DNA from: Pantoea sp. Nvir
Lineage (GTDB): Bacteria > Pseudomonadota > Gammaproteobacteria > Enterobacterales > Enterobacteriaceae
Direction of reading: 5' to 3'
NCBI RefSeq assembly: GCF_009829915.1
Contig: NZ_SZZW01000004.1
Span: 1-64,000 of the forward strand
DNA length: 64,000 nucleotides
This document shows, piece by piece, positions 40,324 through 51,221 of this stretch. The notes beneath the pieces are model-generated. The model saw only the letters and a program-made list of their open reading frames with translations, made no database searches and was not told the DNA's origin. A program made the position numbers and the translations under genes. How positions within the stretch are numbered: the stretch's first letter is position 1; each line of letters opens with the position of its first letter.

Positions 40324-41139
40324 ATGGAAAATTATCGAATTGCCATTGCAGGTACGTTAGGAAGTATGGGACGTAATTTAATTGAAGCGACGCAGCAGGC
40401 TGAGGGCGTTGAGATCAGCGCAGCATTAGTACGCTTAGGATCCTCTTTTGTGGGCAGAGATGTAGGTGAAGTGACAGGGCTGTGTAAAAACGGTGTCATC
40501 ATTACTGATAATTTACAGAGCGTGATGAATGATTTCGATGTACTAGTGGACTTTACACGTCCTGAAGGCACTTTATACTATTTGGGTTTATGTCGTGAAT
40601 ACAAAAAAGCGATGGTAATTGGTACTACCGGCTTTGATAAAGGAGGTAAAGCGGCAATTCAGGCAGCTGCCGCTGATATAGGTATCGTCTTCTCTGCAAA
40701 TTTCAGTGTTGGTATTAATTTGGTACTTAAGTTGATAGAGAAGACGGCGAAAGTAATGGGCGACTATGCAGACATAGAGATTGTTGAAGCTCATCATCGT
40801 CATAAAGTCGATGCCCCGTCAGGTACTGCACTGGCAATGGGGGAAGCTATTGCTGACGCTATGAGCTGGAATTTCGATGAGCATGTTATCTATGCGCGTA
40901 AAGATTATACCGGCGAGCGCAAGCCCCAAACTATTGGTTTTGCCACAGTACGTGCTGGCGATATTATTGGTGATCACACAGCTATGTTTGCTGATATTGG
41001 CGAACGTGTAGAGATTACTCATAAAGCATCCAGTCGCATGATCTTTGCGAAAGGTGCAGTTAAGGCAGCTTTGTGGTTAAAGGACAAAAAATCCGGAATT
41101 TACGATATGCATGATGTGTTGGATTTATCCATGTTGTGA
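40324..41139 (+). CDS. dapB: 4-hydroxy-tetrahydrodipicolinate reductase DapB
   Basis: DapB is the second enzyme of the diaminopimelate and lysine pathway, needed for peptidoglycan and for lysine. It is 271 residues against 273. The nucleotide-binding [17 protein letters not shown], the catalytic [20 protein letters not shown] near residue 157 and the tetramer loop are intact. It stands alone between ispH and carA, as in E. coli after loss of rihC. Confidence 0.97.
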   Translation: MENYRIAIAGTLGSMGRNLIEATQQAEGVEISAALVRLGSSFVGRDVGEVTGLCKNGVIITDNLQSVMNDFDVLVDFTRPEGTLYYLGLCREYKKAMVIGTTGFDKGGKAAIQAAAADIGIVFSANFSVGINLVLKLIEKTAKVMGDYADIEIVEAHHRHKVDAPSGTALAMGEAIADAMSWNFDEHVIYARKDYTGERKPQTIGFATVRAGDIIGDHTAMFADIGERVEITHKASSRMIFAKGAVKAALWLKDKKSGIYDMHDVLDLSML

Positions 41140-41513
41140 ATATTACGAAACATAATTATATAGTGGTTGCTGTAATTTAAAAAATATCAAGTGAATCACT
41201 TAATGCGGTCATCTCTGAAAATCTTGTCGAGAAATTTTCCTTTACTTTCTACGTATAATTAATCTGTCATAAGTTTAGCTTTTTAGTATTCATTGACTTA
41301 TAAATTGATCATATTTTCGCAATTTGCCGAGATTTTTCTTCTAAGATCAGCAAAGGCAAAAAATAGCTCGGATTGTAGACAATCAATAGGCTACTCATTA
41401 GAATGGTCTCAATTTAACGAGAATCTACTATTATGGTGATTTTACTTAGATTCATGGCTTAATTATTGAGTTAATATGCACATGTTCTGACTGTTTATCA
41501 CCTGGAGGATGTT
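41140..41513. other. Upstream region of carAB
   Basis: In E. coli a similar stretch carries the tandem promoters and the ArgR, PepA, PurR and IHF sites of carAB. I see no convincing ArgR box (TNTGAATWWWWATTCANW) here, only AT-rich sequence, so arginine control may be lost. The Shine-Dalgarno CTGGAGGA of carA lies at its right end. Confidence 0.4.
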
Positions 41514-42665
41514 TTGATTAAGTCAGCACTCTTGGTTCTGGAAGACGGAACCCAATTTCACGGTCGGGCCATTGGGGTAACGGGATCGGCCGTGGGGGAG
41601 GTTGTTTTTAATACGTCAATGACCGGTTATCAAGAAATTCTTACTGATCCTTCCTATTCCCATCAATTAGTTACCCTCACTTACCCCCATATCGGAAATG
41701 TTGGCACTAACGCTGACGATGCAGAATCAGCCCAAATTCATGCACGAGGGTTAGTTATCCGTGATTTACCTCTTATTGCCAGTAACTTTCGTAGCAACGA
41801 GAGTTTGTCGGCTTATCTTCAGCGCAACAATATCGTAGCTATCGCTGATATAGACACGCGAAAGTTGACACGTTTATTGCGTGATAAAGGGGCACAGAAT
41901 GGCTGTATCATAGCTGGCGATAACATAGACGAAGAGAAGGCGCTACGGAAAGCGCAGTCCTTTCCTGGTCTAAAAGGAATAGATTTAGTAGAAAAAATTA
42001 CAACAAAAGAACCTTACATCTGGTTGCAAGGCTCCTGGAATCTAAAATATGGGTTACTGGGAGAACGACAGCGCGCTGATGCGCTCCCTTATCATGTCGT
42101 GGCCTATGATTATGGTGTTAAATTTAATATATTTCGTATGTTAGTGGATCGTGGCTGTCGCCTGACAGTAATGCCGGCGAAGACCCCTGCACATGAGGTG
42201 TTAAAACTTAATCCGGACGGTATTTTTCTTTCTAATGGGCCAGGAGATCCGGAGCCATGCTACTATGCTATAACAGCAATTAAGAATTTTCTCAAAACTG
42301 ACATTCCCATGTTTGGTATTTGTTTCGGCCACCAGCTGCTAGCACTGGCGAGTGGGGCAAAAACTATAAAAATGAAGCTCGGTCATCACGGCAGTAACCA
42401 TCCGGTACAAGATATAACCAATAATCATATTATAATCACAACACAAAACCATGGTTTCGCAGTTGATGACTCCCACTTGCCTTCTAATCTACGTGTGACG
42501 CACGTTTCACTGTTTGACAAAACTGTACAGGGCATTCACCGTACCGATAAACCTGCGTTTAGCTTCCAAGGACATCCAGAAGCGAGTCCAGGACCATATG
42601 ATGCAGCACCACTGTTTGACCACTTTATTAAACTGATCGAAGCCTACCGTTCAAAAGCTAGGTAA
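41514..42665 (+). CDS. carA: Carbamoyl-phosphate synthase small (glutaminase) subunit
   Basis: CarA releases ammonia from glutamine for CarB, feeding arginine and pyrimidine synthesis. It is 383 residues against 382. The start codon is TTG behind GGAGG, as in E. coli carA. The class I glutaminase triad is visible: Cys in [13 protein letters not shown] near residue 269, and His and Glu in [11 protein letters not shown]. carB follows after 14 nt. Confidence 0.98.
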   Translation: MIKSALLVLEDGTQFHGRAIGVTGSAVGEVVFNTSMTGYQEILTDPSYSHQLVTLTYPHIGNVGTNADDAESAQIHARGLVIRDLPLIASNFRSNESLSAYLQRNNIVAIADIDTRKLTRLLRDKGAQNGCIIAGDNIDEEKALRKAQSFPGLKGIDLVEKITTKEPYIWLQGSWNLKYGLLGERQRADALPYHVVAYDYGVKFNIFRMLVDRGCRLTVMPAKTPAHEVLKLNPDGIFLSNGPGDPEPCYYAITAIKNFLKTDIPMFGICFGHQLLALASGAKTIKMKLGHHGSNHPVQDITNNHIIITTQNHGFAVDDSHLPSNLRVTHVSLFDKTVQGIHRTDKPAFSFQGHPEASPGPYDAAPLFDHFIKLIEAYRSKAR

Positions 42666-42679
42666 TCAGGAATCCTAAA

Positions 42680-45600
42680 ATGCCGAAACGTATAGATATA
42701 AAATCCATCCTTATATTGGGGGCTGGCCCGATTGTTATTGGTCAGGCTTGTGAATTTGATTATTCCGGTGCGCAAGCATGTAAAGCACTACGTGAAGAAG
42801 GGTACCGTGTTATTTTGGTTAATTCTAATCCAGCGACCATTATGACAGATCCGGAGATGGCAGATGCTACTTACATTGAGCCTATCTGCTGGGAAATAGT
42901 ATGCAAAATTATTAAAAAAGAGCGCCCGGATGCAGTGTTGCCGACCATGGGGGGGCAGACAGCACTAAATTGTGCGTTAGAGTTGGAGCGTCGGGGTGTG
43001 CTAGAAGAGTTCGGCGTCGAAATGATTGGTGCCACGGCAGACGCTATTAATAAGGCAGAAGATCGTCAGCACTTCGATAAGGCAATGAAAGCTATTGGCC
43101 TGGAAACCGCGCGTTCAGGCATCGCTCATACCATAGAAGAAGCGCTGCAAGTTACCGAAGAGGTTGGTTTCCCATGTATCATTCGTCCTTCATTCACCAT
43201 GGGCGGAACCGGAGGAGGTATCGCCTATAATCGAGAAGATTTTGAAGAGATTTGCGTACTGGGCTTAGATCAATCACCAACTAATGAGCTACTTATTGAC
43301 GAATCACTGATTGGCTGGAAAGAGTATGAAATGGAGGTGGTGCGTGATAAGAATGATAATTGCATCGTAGTTTGCTCTATCGAGAATTTCGATTCCATGG
43401 GCATTCATACCGGAGACTCTATCACTGTGGCACCAGCGCAGACTCTAACCGATAAAGAGTATCAGATCATGCGTAACGCTTCACTAGCGGTGCTGCGTGA
43501 GATAGGATTGGAAACAGGTGGTTCTAATGTGCAGTTTGCGGTCAATCCAGATAATGGACGCCTGATTGTTATTGAGATGAATCCGCGTGTATCGCGCTCT
43601 TCTGCGCTTGCGTCTAAAGCAACTGGGTTTCCAATCGCTAAGGTGGCAGCTAAGCTGGCTGTCGGCTTTACGCTTGATGAGCTGATGAATGATATCACCT
43701 GCGGCCTGACCCCAGCATCGTTTGAGCCTTCTATCGACTACGTAGTTACTAAAATACCACGCTTTAACTTTGAAAAGTTCGCTGGTGCTAACGACCGTCT
43801 AACTACCCAGATGAAATCAATGGGTGAGGTTATGGCAATTGGTCGTACTTTCCAAGAATCAATACAAAAAGCCTTGCGCAGCTTAGAAGTAGGTGCAACC
43901 GGATTTGATCCAAAAGTTTCTCTTGACGACACTGATGTTCTAATGTACATCCGCCGTGAGTTAAAATATGCCGGTGCCGAGCGTATCTGGTACATTACCG
44001 ATGCGTTCCGTGCGGGCATGTCCGTGGATACTATTTATAACCTCACCAAAATCGACCGGTGGTTCTTAGTCCAGATTGAAGAACTGGTACGTCTGGAAGA
44101 ATGTGTTTTATCTAAAGGGGTTAATAGCCTGAGTCGACATTTTCTACGTGTGCTAAAGCGTAAAGGTTTTGCTGATGCGCGTCTAGCAGCGCTAGCGGGA
44201 ATTACTGAAGGTGAGATTCGTAAGTTGCGCGAGCAGTACAACCTGCATCCAGTATATAAGCGTGTTGATACCTGCGCTGCCGAGTTTGCTACTAATACTG
44301 CCTATATGTACTCTACCTATGAAGATGAGTGCGAGTCTAACCCAAACCATGATCGCGAAAAAATTATAGTGCTGGGAGGTGGACCAAACCGTATTGGACA
44401 AGGTATTGAGTTCGATTACTGCTGTGTTCATGCTGCGTTGGCACTACGTGAAGATGGTTTTGAAACTATTATGGTAAACTGCAACCCTGAAACTCTCTCT
44501 ACTGACTACGACATCTCTGACCGTCTCTACTTTGAACCGATCACTTTAGAGGATGTGCTGGAAATTGTGCGAATTGAAAAGCCAAAAGGCGTGATCGTGC
44601 AGTATGGTGGCCAAACTCCTCTGAAACTGGCGCGGGCGCTGGAAGCGGCTGGAGTACCAATAATTGGCACCAGTCCAGATGCTATTGATCGAGCAGAAGA
44701 CCGCGAACGTTTTCAAAAGGTTGTTGAGCACCTGAATTTGAAGCAACCTTCTAATGCTACAGTGACCACATTTGAGCAAGCAGTTGAAAAAGCAGCTCGA
44801 ATCGGTTATCCGTTGGTAGTACGTCCTTCTTATGTACTAGGCGGTCGTGCAATGGAAATCATCTATGATGAGATCGATTTGAAGTGCTACTTTCATAACG
44901 CCGTTTCTGTCTCTAATGATGCGCCGGTTCTACTAGACGGCTTTTTGGATGATGCAGTAGAAGTAGATGTCGATGCAATCTGTGATGGTGAGCATGTACT
45001 GATTGGCGGCATCATGGAACACATCGAGCAGGCAGGTGTGCATTCTGGCGACTCTGCCTGTTCACTGCCAGCCTATACGTTGAACCAGGATATTCAGAAC
45101 GTGATGCGCCAGCAAGTGGAAAAATTGGCCTTTGAACTCAAAGTACATGGCTTAATGAATGTGCAGTTCGCAGTGAAGGACAATGAGGTATATCTAATTG
45201 AGGTTAACCCTCGTGTCGCACGTACTGTGCCTTTCGTCTCTAAAGCCACCGGCGTACCATTAGCGAAAGTAGCAGCACGTGTAATCACGGGCAAAACCCT
45301 AGCAAAGCAGGGTATAACTAAAGAAGTGATTCCGCCTTACTATTCAGTTAAAGAGGTAGTACTGCCGTTCAAGAAATTCCAAGGTGTTGATCCAATTCTT
45401 GGACCGGAAATGCGTTCTACCGGCGAAGTGATGGGCATCGGTCGTACCTTTGCTGAAGCGTTCTCAAAAGCTATGCTGGCTGCACAGAGCAATATGAAGA
45501 AAAGCGGGCGTGCCCTACTGTCTGTACGTGAAGGCGACAAGAAGCGTATCGTAGATCTAGCGGCAAAGCTATTGAAAGTTGGTTTTGAGCTGGACGCTAC

Positions 45601-45904
45601 GCACGGCACTGCAGTTGTACTAAGTGAAGCTGGTATTAATCCACGTCTAGTGAATAAAGTACACGAAGGAAGTCCGCATATTCAGGATCGTCTAAAAAAT
45701 GGTGAGTACGCCTATATCGTCAATACTACTGCGGGGCGTCAGGCGATTGAAGATTCATACATAATTCGTCATAGCGCGCTACAGTACAAAGTACACTATG
45801 ATACTACTCTAAACGGAGGTTTTGCTACTGCGTTGTCGCTGAATGCCGACCCAACGGAAAAAATTATTTCTGTCCAAGAGATGCACGCATTAATTAAGAG
45901 TTAA
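42680..45904 (+). CDS. carB: Carbamoyl-phosphate synthase large subunit
   Basis: CarB is 1074 residues against 1073, with the duplicated ATP-grasp architecture: the carboxyphosphate half starts [20 protein letters not shown] and the carbamoyl-phosphate half starts [20 protein letters not shown] near residue 555. The C-terminal allosteric domain (ornithine and UMP binding) is present to the end. All segments are well conserved, in keeping with a role in provisioning arginine precursors or in making pyrimidines. Confidence 0.98.
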   Translation: MPKRIDIKSILILGAGPIVIGQACEFDYSGAQACKALREEGYRVILVNSNPATIMTDPEMADATYIEPICWEIVCKIIKKERPDAVLPTMGGQTALNCALELERRGVLEEFGVEMIGATADAINKAEDRQHFDKAMKAIGLETARSGIAHTIEEALQVTEEVGFPCIIRPSFTMGGTGGGIAYNREDFEEICVLGLDQSPTNELLIDESLIGWKEYEMEVVRDKNDNCIVVCSIENFDSMGIHTGDSITVAPAQTLTDKEYQIMRNASLAVLREIGLETGGSNVQFAVNPDNGRLIVIEMNPRVSRSSALASKATGFPIAKVAAKLAVGFTLDELMNDITCGLTPASFEPSIDYVVTKIPRFNFEKFAGANDRLTTQMKSMGEVMAIGRTFQESIQKALRSLEVGATGFDPKVSLDDTDVLMYIRRELKYAGAERIWYITDAFRAGMSVDTIYNLTKIDRWFLVQIEELVRLEECVLSKGVNSLSRHFLRVLKRKGFADARLAALAGITEGEIRKLREQYNLHPVYKRVDTCAAEFATNTAYMYSTYEDECESNPNHDREKIIVLGGGPNRIGQGIEFDYCCVHAALALREDGFETIMVNCNPETLSTDYDISDRLYFEPITLEDVLEIVRIEKPKGVIVQYGGQTPLKLARALEAAGVPIIGTSPDAIDRAEDRERFQKVVEHLNLKQPSNATVTTFEQAVEKAARIGYPLVVRPSYVLGGRAMEIIYDEIDLKCYFHNAVSVSNDAPVLLDGFLDDAVEVDVDAICDGEHVLIGGIMEHIEQAGVHSGDSACSLPAYTLNQDIQNVMRQQVEKLAFELKVHGLMNVQFAVKDNEVYLIEVNPRVARTVPFVSKATGVPLAKVAARVITGKTLAKQGITKEVIPPYYSVKEVVLPFKKFQGVDPILGPEMRSTGEVMGIGRTFAEAFSKAMLAAQSNMKKSGRALLSVREGDKKRIVDLAAKLLKVGFELDATHGTAVVLSEAGINPRLVNKVHEGSPHIQDRLKNGEYAYIVNTTAGRQAIEDSYIIRHSALQYKVHYDTTLNGGFATALSLNADPTEKIISVQEMHALIKS

Positions 45905-46265
45905 GGGTTTAACTACATTAGACCAACAATTATTCAGTCGATTTTTTATAAAGAATATTTCAGGTTAATAAATAATATTAAAAATAGAAATTTTCCCGTG
46001 TTTATCTTTGGTTTAGGTTTAGTATTGATAATAGAGCTAATGACTCTTTCTCCGTTCATTGTTTGAACGTAATTACTGACTGAAGTGCAGTGGCATTGTC
46101 ATGAAAAGGTAATCCAAGCAATAGCAAATAGCAGTTTAATAACACTCAATAGTAAAATATGGTATATAGAAGTTAAAATTTTTATATTTATCCGGTTTTG
46201 GCGAAAGAATAAATCGCCTTTACTTAAGTAAAATAAGCCAATTTCTTATCTGTGAGTTTTTTAAC
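45905..46265. other. Eroded gap between carB and folA
   Basis: The caiF, fix, yaaU and kefFC genes found here in E. coli are absent, and 360 nt of AT-rich DNA remain. No remnant was recognised, and the folA promoter could not be placed. Confidence 0.5.
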
Positions 46266-46745
46266 ATGATTAGTTTGATCGCGGCACTAGCAGCGGAACG
46301 AGTTATTGGTATAAGAGGTACCATACCGTGGAAATTACCGGCAGATTTAGCATGGTTTAAACGTAACACATTAAATAAGCCTGTAATTATGGGTCGTGTA
46401 ACCTTTGAATCTATTGGTCGCCCGCTTCCTGGGAGGCTCAATATTGTGGTTAGCCACCAGCCAGGTATCGCGGAAGGCGTCACTTGGATGACATCGCTGG
46501 ATAAGGCAATTAAAGAAGTAGGCAACGTAACGGAGATTATGGTAATTGGTGGAGGACGGATATATGAGCAGATGATTAAGCAATCTCACCGCCTATACCT
46601 TACCCATATTAATGTAGAAGTGGAAGGAGATACGCAATTTCCTCATTATAAACTAGAAGAGTGGCACTCAACCTTTAGCGAGTTGCATAATGTAGACGAG
46701 CAGAATTCTTACAGCTACCGTTTCGAAATTCTTGAACGCTGTTAA
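46266..46745 (+). CDS. folA: Dihydrofolate reductase
   Basis: FolA reduces dihydrofolate with NADPH. It is 159 residues, equal to E. coli. [15 protein letters not shown], the catalytic-acid segment [13 protein letters not shown] (Asp near 27) and the nucleotide motif [16 protein letters not shown] are intact. It converges on apaH, with one shared terminator between. Confidence 0.97.
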   Translation: MISLIAALAAERVIGIRGTIPWKLPADLAWFKRNTLNKPVIMGRVTFESIGRPLPGRLNIVVSHQPGIAEGVTWMTSLDKAIKEVGNVTEIMVIGGGRIYEQMIKQSHRLYLTHINVEVEGDTQFPHYKLEEWHSTFSELHNVDEQNSYSYRFEILERC

Positions 46746-46751
46746 GCGTTG

Positions 46752-46777
46752 ACTTTGTCAGAGACAAAGTTCTTTTT
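46752..46777 (+). terminator. Terminator between folA and apaH
   Basis: ACTTTGTC pairs with GACAAAGT around a 3-nt loop, followed by TCTTTTT. It lies 6 nt after the folA stop and 12 nt before the apaH stop on the other strand. Confidence 0.8.
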
Positions 46778-46788
46778 CAGCGCGTTTC

Positions 46789-47640
46789 CTAAAAAGAATA
46801 TTTCATTGGAACGATATCCTTCATCTGATGGCAGTTAGAGGCCTGAGTGTAATAACGTTGGCCTTCCCAGTGCAATAATGTTAATACACCACCCCAGCAA
46901 CAGCCGGTGTCTAACCCGATAATACTTTGCGGTGTGCCTTTGCCTTCCAAAGAAGCCCAGTGACCAAAAATCTGGGTGTAACCGTTAGGCAACTTGCTAG
47001 GAATTGCGAACCATGGCCTTAGTGGCGGCACCGCGAAATTGGGTGCTTCCTTCAGGTGCATATCGAGTTGTCCATTGGGAAAACAGAAACGCATGCGTGT
47101 CAGGGCAGTAGCGATGAAGCGCAGTCGTGATAAACCCTTAAGCTCCGGTGTCCAATGATTTGGCATATCTCCATACATTGCATCTAGAAATATCGGATAG
47201 CGATCACTTGCAAGGACTGACTCAAGCTCATACGCACAAGCTTTAGCTGTTTCAAGATCCCACTGTGGCGTAATGCCAGCATGCGTCATTACTAACTTTT
47301 TCTCTTTATCCACCTGCAGTAAAGGTTGGCAACGTAGCCAGTCAATTAATTGATTTGCTTCTTCTGCTTGCAGCAGCGCTCTCAGGCGATCCTTCAAGGT
47401 ATTGCTACTAATACCGGCAAATACCGCCAACAGATGCAAATCGTGATTGCCTAGTACCATGCGCACGCTTGAGCCTAGTGATCTTATATAGCGCAACACC
47501 TCAAGCGACCTTGGACCACGTGCCACTAGATCGCCAGTAAGCCATAACGTATCCTGTTTAGGCGTAAATTCTACTTGCTTCAATAAGGCTCGTAGTTCAT
47601 CATAACAGCCGTGGATATCTCCAACTAGATACGTACTCAT
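46789..47640 (-). CDS. apaH: Diadenosine tetraphosphatase ApaH
   Basis: This calcineurin-like phosphoesterase hydrolyses Ap4A to ADP. Metal motifs [20 protein letters not shown] and GNHDLHL are at the N-terminus. The start at ATG 47640 ([11 protein letters not shown]) is chosen because AGGA lies 8 nt upstream and E. coli starts alike; an ATG at 47649 sits on the Shine-Dalgarno. It is 283 residues, near the E. coli length. It is the last gene of the lptD-surA-pdxA-rsmA-apaG-apaH cluster. Confidence 0.96.
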   Translation of the reverse strand: MSTYLVGDIHGCYDELRALLKQVEFTPKQDTLWLTGDLVARGPRSLEVLRYIRSLGSSVRMVLGNHDLHLLAVFAGISSNTLKDRLRALLQAEEANQLIDWLRCQPLLQVDKEKKLVMTHAGITPQWDLETAKACAYELESVLASDRYPIFLDAMYGDMPNHWTPELKGLSRLRFIATALTRMRFCFPNGQLDMHLKEAPNFAVPPLRPWFAIPSKLPNGYTQIFGHWASLEGKGTPQSIIGLDTGCCWGGVLTLLHWEGQRYYTQASNCHQMKDIVPMKYSF

Positions 47641-47693
47641 GAAAATCATCCTAAATAAAAAACCAGCATATATCTATATAAAAAATCACGAAA

Positions 47694-48071
47694 TTAGTGT
47701 ATATGGGTTTCTAATGCAAGGCGGAAAACAGGAATGTCGACGTGGAAAGTTTTGCCTTCTTCATCCTGCATTACATAATGACCTTGCATAGTGCCTATCG
47801 GTGTTTCGATAACTGCACCACTAGTATACTGAAACTCACTACCCGGTGCAATGACCGGTTGTTTTCCTACGACTCCTTCGCTTTGAACTTCGGTTTCTCG
47901 TCCATTGCCATTAGTGATTATCCAGTAACGTCCCTTTAATTGAACTGCGTTCCGGCCTAGATTGCGGATAGTCATTGTGTAGGCAAATACATAGCGTTCC
48001 TCCTCTGGCGAGGATTGAGACGCAATATAGAGGCTTTGTGCCTGAATAGAGATCCGGGCCGACTCACTCAT
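47694..48071 (-). CDS. apaG: ApaG domain protein
   Basis: The 125-residue protein is equal in length to E. coli ApaG, a fibronectin-like fold of uncertain function linked to cobalt and magnesium tolerance. The core [20 protein letters not shown] and [14 protein letters not shown] is conserved. GGGAG lies before the ATG. It starts 3 nt after the rsmA stop. Confidence 0.95.
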   Translation of the reverse strand: MSESARISIQAQSLYIASQSSPEEERYVFAYTMTIRNLGRNAVQLKGRYWIITNGNGRETEVQSEGVVGKQPVIAPGSEFQYTSGAVIETPIGTMQGHYVMQDEEGKTFHVDIPVFRLALETHIH

Positions 48072-48074
48072 GTA

Positions 48075-48896
48075 TTACTCCCAATATTTATTTTGATGCA
48101 TCTTCAACCAGTTGGCTAACTGGCAATATTGTGCCACCGTGACATTTTCCGCTCGTAATCTTGCATCAATACCTAGCACGTCTAGCGTGTCGAGAGAAAA
48201 AAGATGCCCAAGACTATTGCGTAATGTCTTACGGCGCTTACTAAAAGCTTCGATAGTGATGTTGCTTAGGATGTACGTATCAATCACCGGATACGGTAGT
48301 TCAACAAAAGGAACTAAACGTACTACTACCGACTCAACTTTAGGCGGAGGCGTAAAAGCGTACGACGGTACTTCAAGAACCGGGATTACTCGGCAATAAT
48401 ATTGCGCCATCACGCTAAGGCGGCCGTAGGCTTTGCTGCCTGGTTTAGCGATAAGACGGTTAGCTACCTCCTTCTGTAGCATGAAATGCATATCTTTAAC
48501 GGAGCTAGTATAGCTGAAAAGGTGAAACATTAGCGGTGTCGCAATATTGTATGGTAGGTTGCCAAACACTCGCAGCCGCTGGCCTTTTTGCTGCGCCAAA
48601 AGAGAAAAATCAAAAGTCATTGCATCCTGCTGGTAGATGGTCAGCTTAGCACTGAGGAAAGGATGTTTTTGTAGACGCGTGGCTAAGTCACGATCTAGTT
48701 CGATTACTGTTAAAGTGTCAAGATATTGGCTGATAGGCTCGGTCAGAGCACCAAGGCCCGGACCTATTTCGACCAGCTCTTCGCTACATTGTGCGTGTAT
48801 AGCGGTGACAATATTTTCTATAACATTATTATCTTTCAGGAAATTCTGCCCAAAACGTTTACGAGCATAGTATCCTTGATGAACACGATTATTCAT
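48075..48896 (-). CDS. rsmA: 16S rRNA dimethyladenosine transferase RsmA (KsgA)
   Basis: RsmA dimethylates A1518 and A1519 of 16S rRNA during 30S assembly. It is 273 residues, as in E. coli. The SAM-binding [12 protein letters not shown], acidic VIELDRD and catalytic [14 protein letters not shown] motifs are present. Its start overlaps the end of pdxA by 8 nt, keeping the E. coli operon structure. Confidence 0.97.
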   Translation of the reverse strand: MNNRVHQGYYARKRFGQNFLKDNNVIENIVTAIHAQCSEELVEIGPGLGALTEPISQYLDTLTVIELDRDLATRLQKHPFLSAKLTIYQQDAMTFDFSLLAQQKGQRLRVFGNLPYNIATPLMFHLFSYTSSVKDMHFMLQKEVANRLIAKPGSKAYGRLSVMAQYYCRVIPVLEVPSYAFTPPPKVESVVVRLVPFVELPYPVIDTYILSNITIEAFSKRRKTLRNSLGHLFSLDTLDVLGIDARLRAENVTVAQYCQLANWLKMHQNKYWE

Positions 48897-49881
48897 TACT
48901 GCTCTTGATCATAGTGATGGCAAAATTAAGCGCCGCAATAAAACTGGACGCTTTTGCTTGACCTAAGCCGGCTAGTTCTAGTGCAGTGCCGTGGTCAACG
49001 GATGTACGAATAAATGGCAGGCCAAGTGTGAGATTTACTGCATTACCAAATCCTTGAAATTTTAACACTGGTAAACCCTGATCATGATACATTGCCAGCA
49101 CTGCATCAGCATGCTGTAAATATTTTGGCTGAAAAAGGGTATCTGCAGGAAGCGGACCGGTTAGTTGAATACCTTGTTGACGAAGCATATTCAACACTGG
49201 AATAATAATGTCAATTTCTTCACGCCCCATATGCCCTCCTTCACCCGCGTGGGGATTAAGCCCGCAAATTAAAATATGTGGTTGTGGGATAGCAAACTTT
49301 TGCTGTAGATTACGATGCAGAATAATAATTATATCCTGCAGACTATTTTGTGTAATGGCTGAAGAAACATCTTTTAATGGCAGATGCGTTGTCGCCAGTG
49401 CTACACGCAGCTCTTCCGTTGCTAGCATCATCACCACGCGATGACTACCTGCACGATTTGCGAAAAACTCGGTATGTCCGGTAAAATGGATGCCCGCATC
49501 GTTTATTATACCTTTATGAACTGGACCTGTGATCAAGGCTGCGAATTCGCCGTTAAGGCAGCCGTCGCAAGCACGTGCTAAAGTTGCGAGTACATAGGGA
49601 CTATTAGCTGTTTCAAGAACGCCTGGGGTCACTGGCTGTGCGGTCTTAATAGGAAGAATGGTCAATGTACCTGCTTGCTGTGGCTGCGCTGTAACATCGG
49701 GCTGATATTCTTTCAGAGTTAGTAGCACACCTAAGAGAGAGGCGCGTTTATGCATCACTTGCGGCGACGCACATACTACTAGTTCAAAAGGCCAGCTCTG
49801 CTGGGACATCTGAATAGTAAGATCTGGACCAATCCCGGCAGGTTCACCGGGCGTAATGACAATACGCAAGTTACTGATCAT
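48889..49881 (-). CDS. pdxA: 4-hydroxythreonine-4-phosphate dehydrogenase PdxA
   Basis: PdxA works in pyridoxal phosphate (vitamin B6) synthesis. It is 330 residues against 329. Metal-binding histidines are in [19 protein letters not shown] and [12 protein letters not shown], and the N-terminal [12 protein letters not shown] is conserved. It overlaps surA by 11 nt. PLP is needed by IlvA and ThrC in this window. Confidence 0.97.
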   Translation of the reverse strand: MISNLRIVITPGEPAGIGPDLTIQMSQQSWPFELVVCASPQVMHKRASLLGVLLTLKEYQPDVTAQPQQAGTLTILPIKTAQPVTPGVLETANSPYVLATLARACDGCLNGEFAALITGPVHKGIINDAGIHFTGHTEFFANRAGSHRVVMMLATEELRVALATTHLPLKDVSSAITQNSLQDIIIILHRNLQQKFAIPQPHILICGLNPHAGEGGHMGREEIDIIIPVLNMLRQQGIQLTGPLPADTLFQPKYLQHADAVLAMYHDQGLPVLKFQGFGNAVNLTLGLPFIRTSVDHGTALELAGLGQAKASSFIAALNFAITMIKSSNE

Positions 49882-51166
49882 TGTGGGACAGAATCTTTAT
49901 ATAAGATTCAGAAAGTTGTTCCTGCATCCAAGACTGCGATTCTTCGTTAAATTTGCGGTTGAATAGCATGCGATAAGCGTTCTCCCTCTGCTCCTCATCC
50001 CTTTGATCTATTTGACGCACATCGAGAAGTTGAATAATATGACAGCCAATAGAGGAATAAAATATCTGGCTGACCTGACCTTTCTGCAAATGCAGCAAGG
50101 TCTCGTAGAAAACAGGGTCAAGATCTTGCGGTGAGAACCAGCCTAGGTCACCACCGTATTGAGCAGACTGTGGATCTTCAGAGAACTTTTTCGCAGCAGC
50201 TACGAAAGTGATCTTGCGGCTGCGAATATCAGAGGCAATGTTTTCTAGTTTTATCTTCGCTTGGGCTCTGGGTATAACTGGAGACAACTTCAGCATAATA
50301 TGGCGTGCACGCCATTCGGTTTTTGCAAATTTTTTACTCGCAACTTTTAAGTCATTAACCTTTAGAATATACAAACCGAATCTGGAATAGATTGGTCCGA
50401 TGATATCGCCTTTCTTAGCGGTTGACAGCGCATCTATAAAAATGGTTGGGAAATCTTCAAGTTTTTCCCATCCCATATTACTATTTCTTATCGATATTGG
50501 ACTAAGGGAGTGAATAACCACTAACTTATCAAAATCCATACCTCTTTTTAGGTCGGTTATTAACTGTTTAGCTAGTATTGCCTGATCTTCTATTTGCTGC
50601 TGTGACACATTTTCCGGCAGAGGCAGAAAAATTTGTCTGACATTTAGCTCGGTATCCTGGTTATTTTCTTCGCCTATCTGCCGGGCGAGCATATTTACTT
50701 CGTGTGGAAGGATATTAAAGCGACGACGCACTGCGTCGTCGCGTACTCTGGCTATCAAGATCTCCTTACGAATTTGCATTCGATACTCTCTATAATTTAT
50801 ACCGGAATAGGCTAAGCTACTACGCAGCTGTTCAATATTTATGTGATTATTCATAGCAATCATTGTGATCGCTTGGTCAAGTTGCTGATTGCTGATCTGT
50901 AGGCCTGCTCTTTCACCCATCTGTAAAATTATGTTGTCCATAATCTGCTTTTCAAGTACTTCTTGACGTAATATTTTTTCATCCGGCAATTGTTGGCCAG
51001 CATATCGCGATTGTATCCTTACAAGGTGTAGTATATGCTCTATTTCACTTTCCAGAATGATGCTATCGTTCACAATAGCAGCTACTTTATCAACCAATTG
51101 TGGTGCTGAGAACGCAGCATTGACAATTACCATAACACCTAGAATCAGCGTTATCCAATTCTTCAT
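49871..51166 (-). CDS. surA: Periplasmic chaperone / peptidyl-prolyl isomerase SurA
   Basis: SurA escorts outer-membrane proteins, including LptD, through the periplasm. It is 431 residues against 428. A signal peptide ([20 protein letters not shown]) is followed by the N-terminal chaperone domain, two parvulin domains ([11 protein letters not shown] and [11 protein letters not shown] begin them) and a C-terminal helix with [20 protein letters not shown]. It lies directly downstream of its main client gene lptD. Confidence 0.97.
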   Translation of the reverse strand: MKNWITLILGVMVIVNAAFSAPQLVDKVAAIVNDSIILESEIEHILHLVRIQSRYAGQQLPDEKILRQEVLEKQIMDNIILQMGERAGLQISNQQLDQAITMIAMNNHINIEQLRSSLAYSGINYREYRMQIRKEILIARVRDDAVRRRFNILPHEVNMLARQIGEENNQDTELNVRQIFLPLPENVSQQQIEDQAILAKQLITDLKRGMDFDKLVVIHSLSPISIRNSNMGWEKLEDFPTIFIDALSTAKKGDIIGPIYSRFGLYILKVNDLKVASKKFAKTEWRARHIMLKLSPVIPRAQAKIKLENIASDIRSRKITFVAAAKKFSEDPQSAQYGGDLGWFSPQDLDPVFYETLLHLQKGQVSQIFYSSIGCHIIQLLDVRQIDQRDEEQRENAYRMLFNRKFNEESQSWMQEQLSESYIKILSHNDQ

Positions 51167-51221
51167 AATTTTCCCATTTTTGTTTCTGCATTGCGGTAAT
51201 AATCAATTAGATATCACAATA

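Noticed and set aside
41140-41513. ArgR boxes before carA
   Set aside because: No 18-bp dyad matching the ArgR consensus could be found by eye.
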